Shown here in pieces: positions 63,462-64,000 of a DNA stretch of 64,000 bases (the stretch's first letter is position 1; the number at the start of each line of letters is the position of its first letter). The translations under genes and the position numbers were made by a program. The notes beneath the pieces are model-generated. The model saw only the letters and a list, made by a program, of their open reading frames with translations. It was not told where the DNA came from and did no database searches. The stretch is from positions 62,001 to 126,000 of the forward strand of contig NZ_JAUYNV010000005.1 in NCBI RefSeq assembly GCF_030698125.1. The letters are read 5' to 3'. Source of the DNA: Methyloversatilis sp. Its GTDB lineage: Bacteria > Pseudomonadota > Gammaproteobacteria > Burkholderiales > Rhodocyclaceae.

Positions 63462-64000
63462 ATGATCGCTTCAAAAGCGGCAATTGACGTTCATGTTCCA
63501 GCTTGCCGGCTGGATGATGGTTTCGGCTTTGAAGCATCCGGTGTCCAGGACTCGAAAATTCTTCTGGTGGACGATGAAACAGTCAATCTGAAGCTGCTGC
63601 AGCGTTCTCTTGAAGCATTGGGCTATTCCAGGCTTACACCACTTTCCGACCCCTACGCGGTTGTACCGAATTACGAGAAAAATCGACATGATCTTGTGGT
63701 TCTTGATCTGAATATGCCAGGCATGAATGGCTTCGAGATCCTGAAGAAGTTTCATTCGCTCGGGAATGACGACATGCCTTCCGTATTGGTTCTGACCGCC
63801 CAGCACGCGCAGGAGGACAGAATCAGAGCTCTGCGCAGCGGCGCGCAGGACTATATTACCAAACCTTTTTCAATCGAAGAATTGGCGGCCCGCGTACGTA
63901 ACCTGTTGCATGCCCAGCTTGACCGCAAGCTCATTCGTGGGCGGAATCTTCAGCTGGAACAGCGGGTGTTTGAAAGAACGCAAGAGTTGTATGACACCCG
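63462..64000 (+). CDS. receiver-domain protein, 3' end outside window
   Basis: The first 179 residues of a response regulator. The receiver is complete: KILLVDDETVNLKLLQ, LVVLDLNMPGMNGFEIL, LVLTAQ and DYITKPFSIEELAARV. A helical linker (LLHAQLDRKLIRGRNLQLEQRVFERTQELYDT) follows, of the type that leads into HD-GYP or GGDEF output domains in related proteins; the output is not visible here. The N-terminal 30 residues before the receiver are an extra segment. Confidence 0.88.
   Translation, partial: MIASKAAIDVHVPACRLDDGFGFEASGVQDSKILLVDDETVNLKLLQRSLEALGYSRLTPLSDPYAVVPNYEKNRHDLVVLDLNMPGMNGFEILKKFHSLGNDDMPSVLVLTAQHAQEDRIRALRSGAQDYITKPFSIEELAARVRNLLHAQLDRKLIRGRNLQLEQRVFERTQELYDT

Overview
The window is GC-rich, densely packed bacterial chromosome. 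It suggests a betaproteobacterial methylotroph, perhaps Methyloversatilis-like (Rhodocyclales). The reasons are a formamidase/porin/transporter set of the type described in Methylophilus (fmd), a DUF3567 gene, a Tat-style urea/amide-binding protein and the general gene content. This assignment is inference, not proof. I saw no tRNA, rRNA, CRISPR array or insertion sequence.

1-24463 is an amide and urea nitrogen island. It opens with the 3' part of an N,N-dimethylformamidase large-subunit gene whose iron ligands are intact. A catalytically dead Rieske-oxygenase homologue, a Sel1-repeat protein and a small unknown protein follow. Next comes a urtA-like binding-protein gene behind a promoter and an intrinsic-terminator hairpin, leading into ureE-F-(AB)-C-G-D. 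The urease has a fused gamma/beta subunit like that of Helicobacter, and its alpha subunit keeps all metal ligands but has a rebuilt substrate loop. On the other strand, converging on ureD, lies fmdD-urtB-urtC-urtD-urtE-fmdA-fmdB-fmdC: binding protein, two permeases, two ATPases, formamidase, zinc-ribbon protein and porin. Divergent from this operon is an NCS1-transporter-like hybrid histidine kinase, followed by a LuxR-type response regulator and a chlorite dismutase-like haem protein. Together these genes could import short-chain amides and urea, hydrolyse them to ammonium (plus formate and methylamines), and sense them.

24523-36451 holds an AI-2E/PerM-type transporter, a lipoprotein and an LPS-core style glycosylation operon (sialyltransferase-like GT, O-antigen ligase, heptosyltransferase-like GT9, GT4, a membrane protein). 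A TrmB-like methyltransferase, a dispersed repeat in three copies, murB and acnB follow.

36633-46835 is mostly housekeeping: a twin-receiver protein, an FMN glutamate synthase-like protein, DAHP synthase, a PQQ-type dehydrogenase, an EEP-family hydrolase, DUF465 and DUF3567 proteins, GreB, a PCu(A)C copper chaperone, RmuC, a lipoprotein and a small secreted protein.

46836-50580 carries a decayed patatin-like fragment and a copper-efflux unit (copZ facing copA-cueR). 50594-51162 holds the remains of a two-gene minus-strand unit.

51414-64000 is a signalling region: a PAS-GGDEF-EAL protein, then an MCP-like protein, CheY, a STAS protein, CheA, a soluble PAS-MCP, CheW, CheR, CheD and CheB, then a receiver protein cut by the window end. 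The regions upstream of the first and last of these genes share a regulatory module with the same palindrome and spacing.
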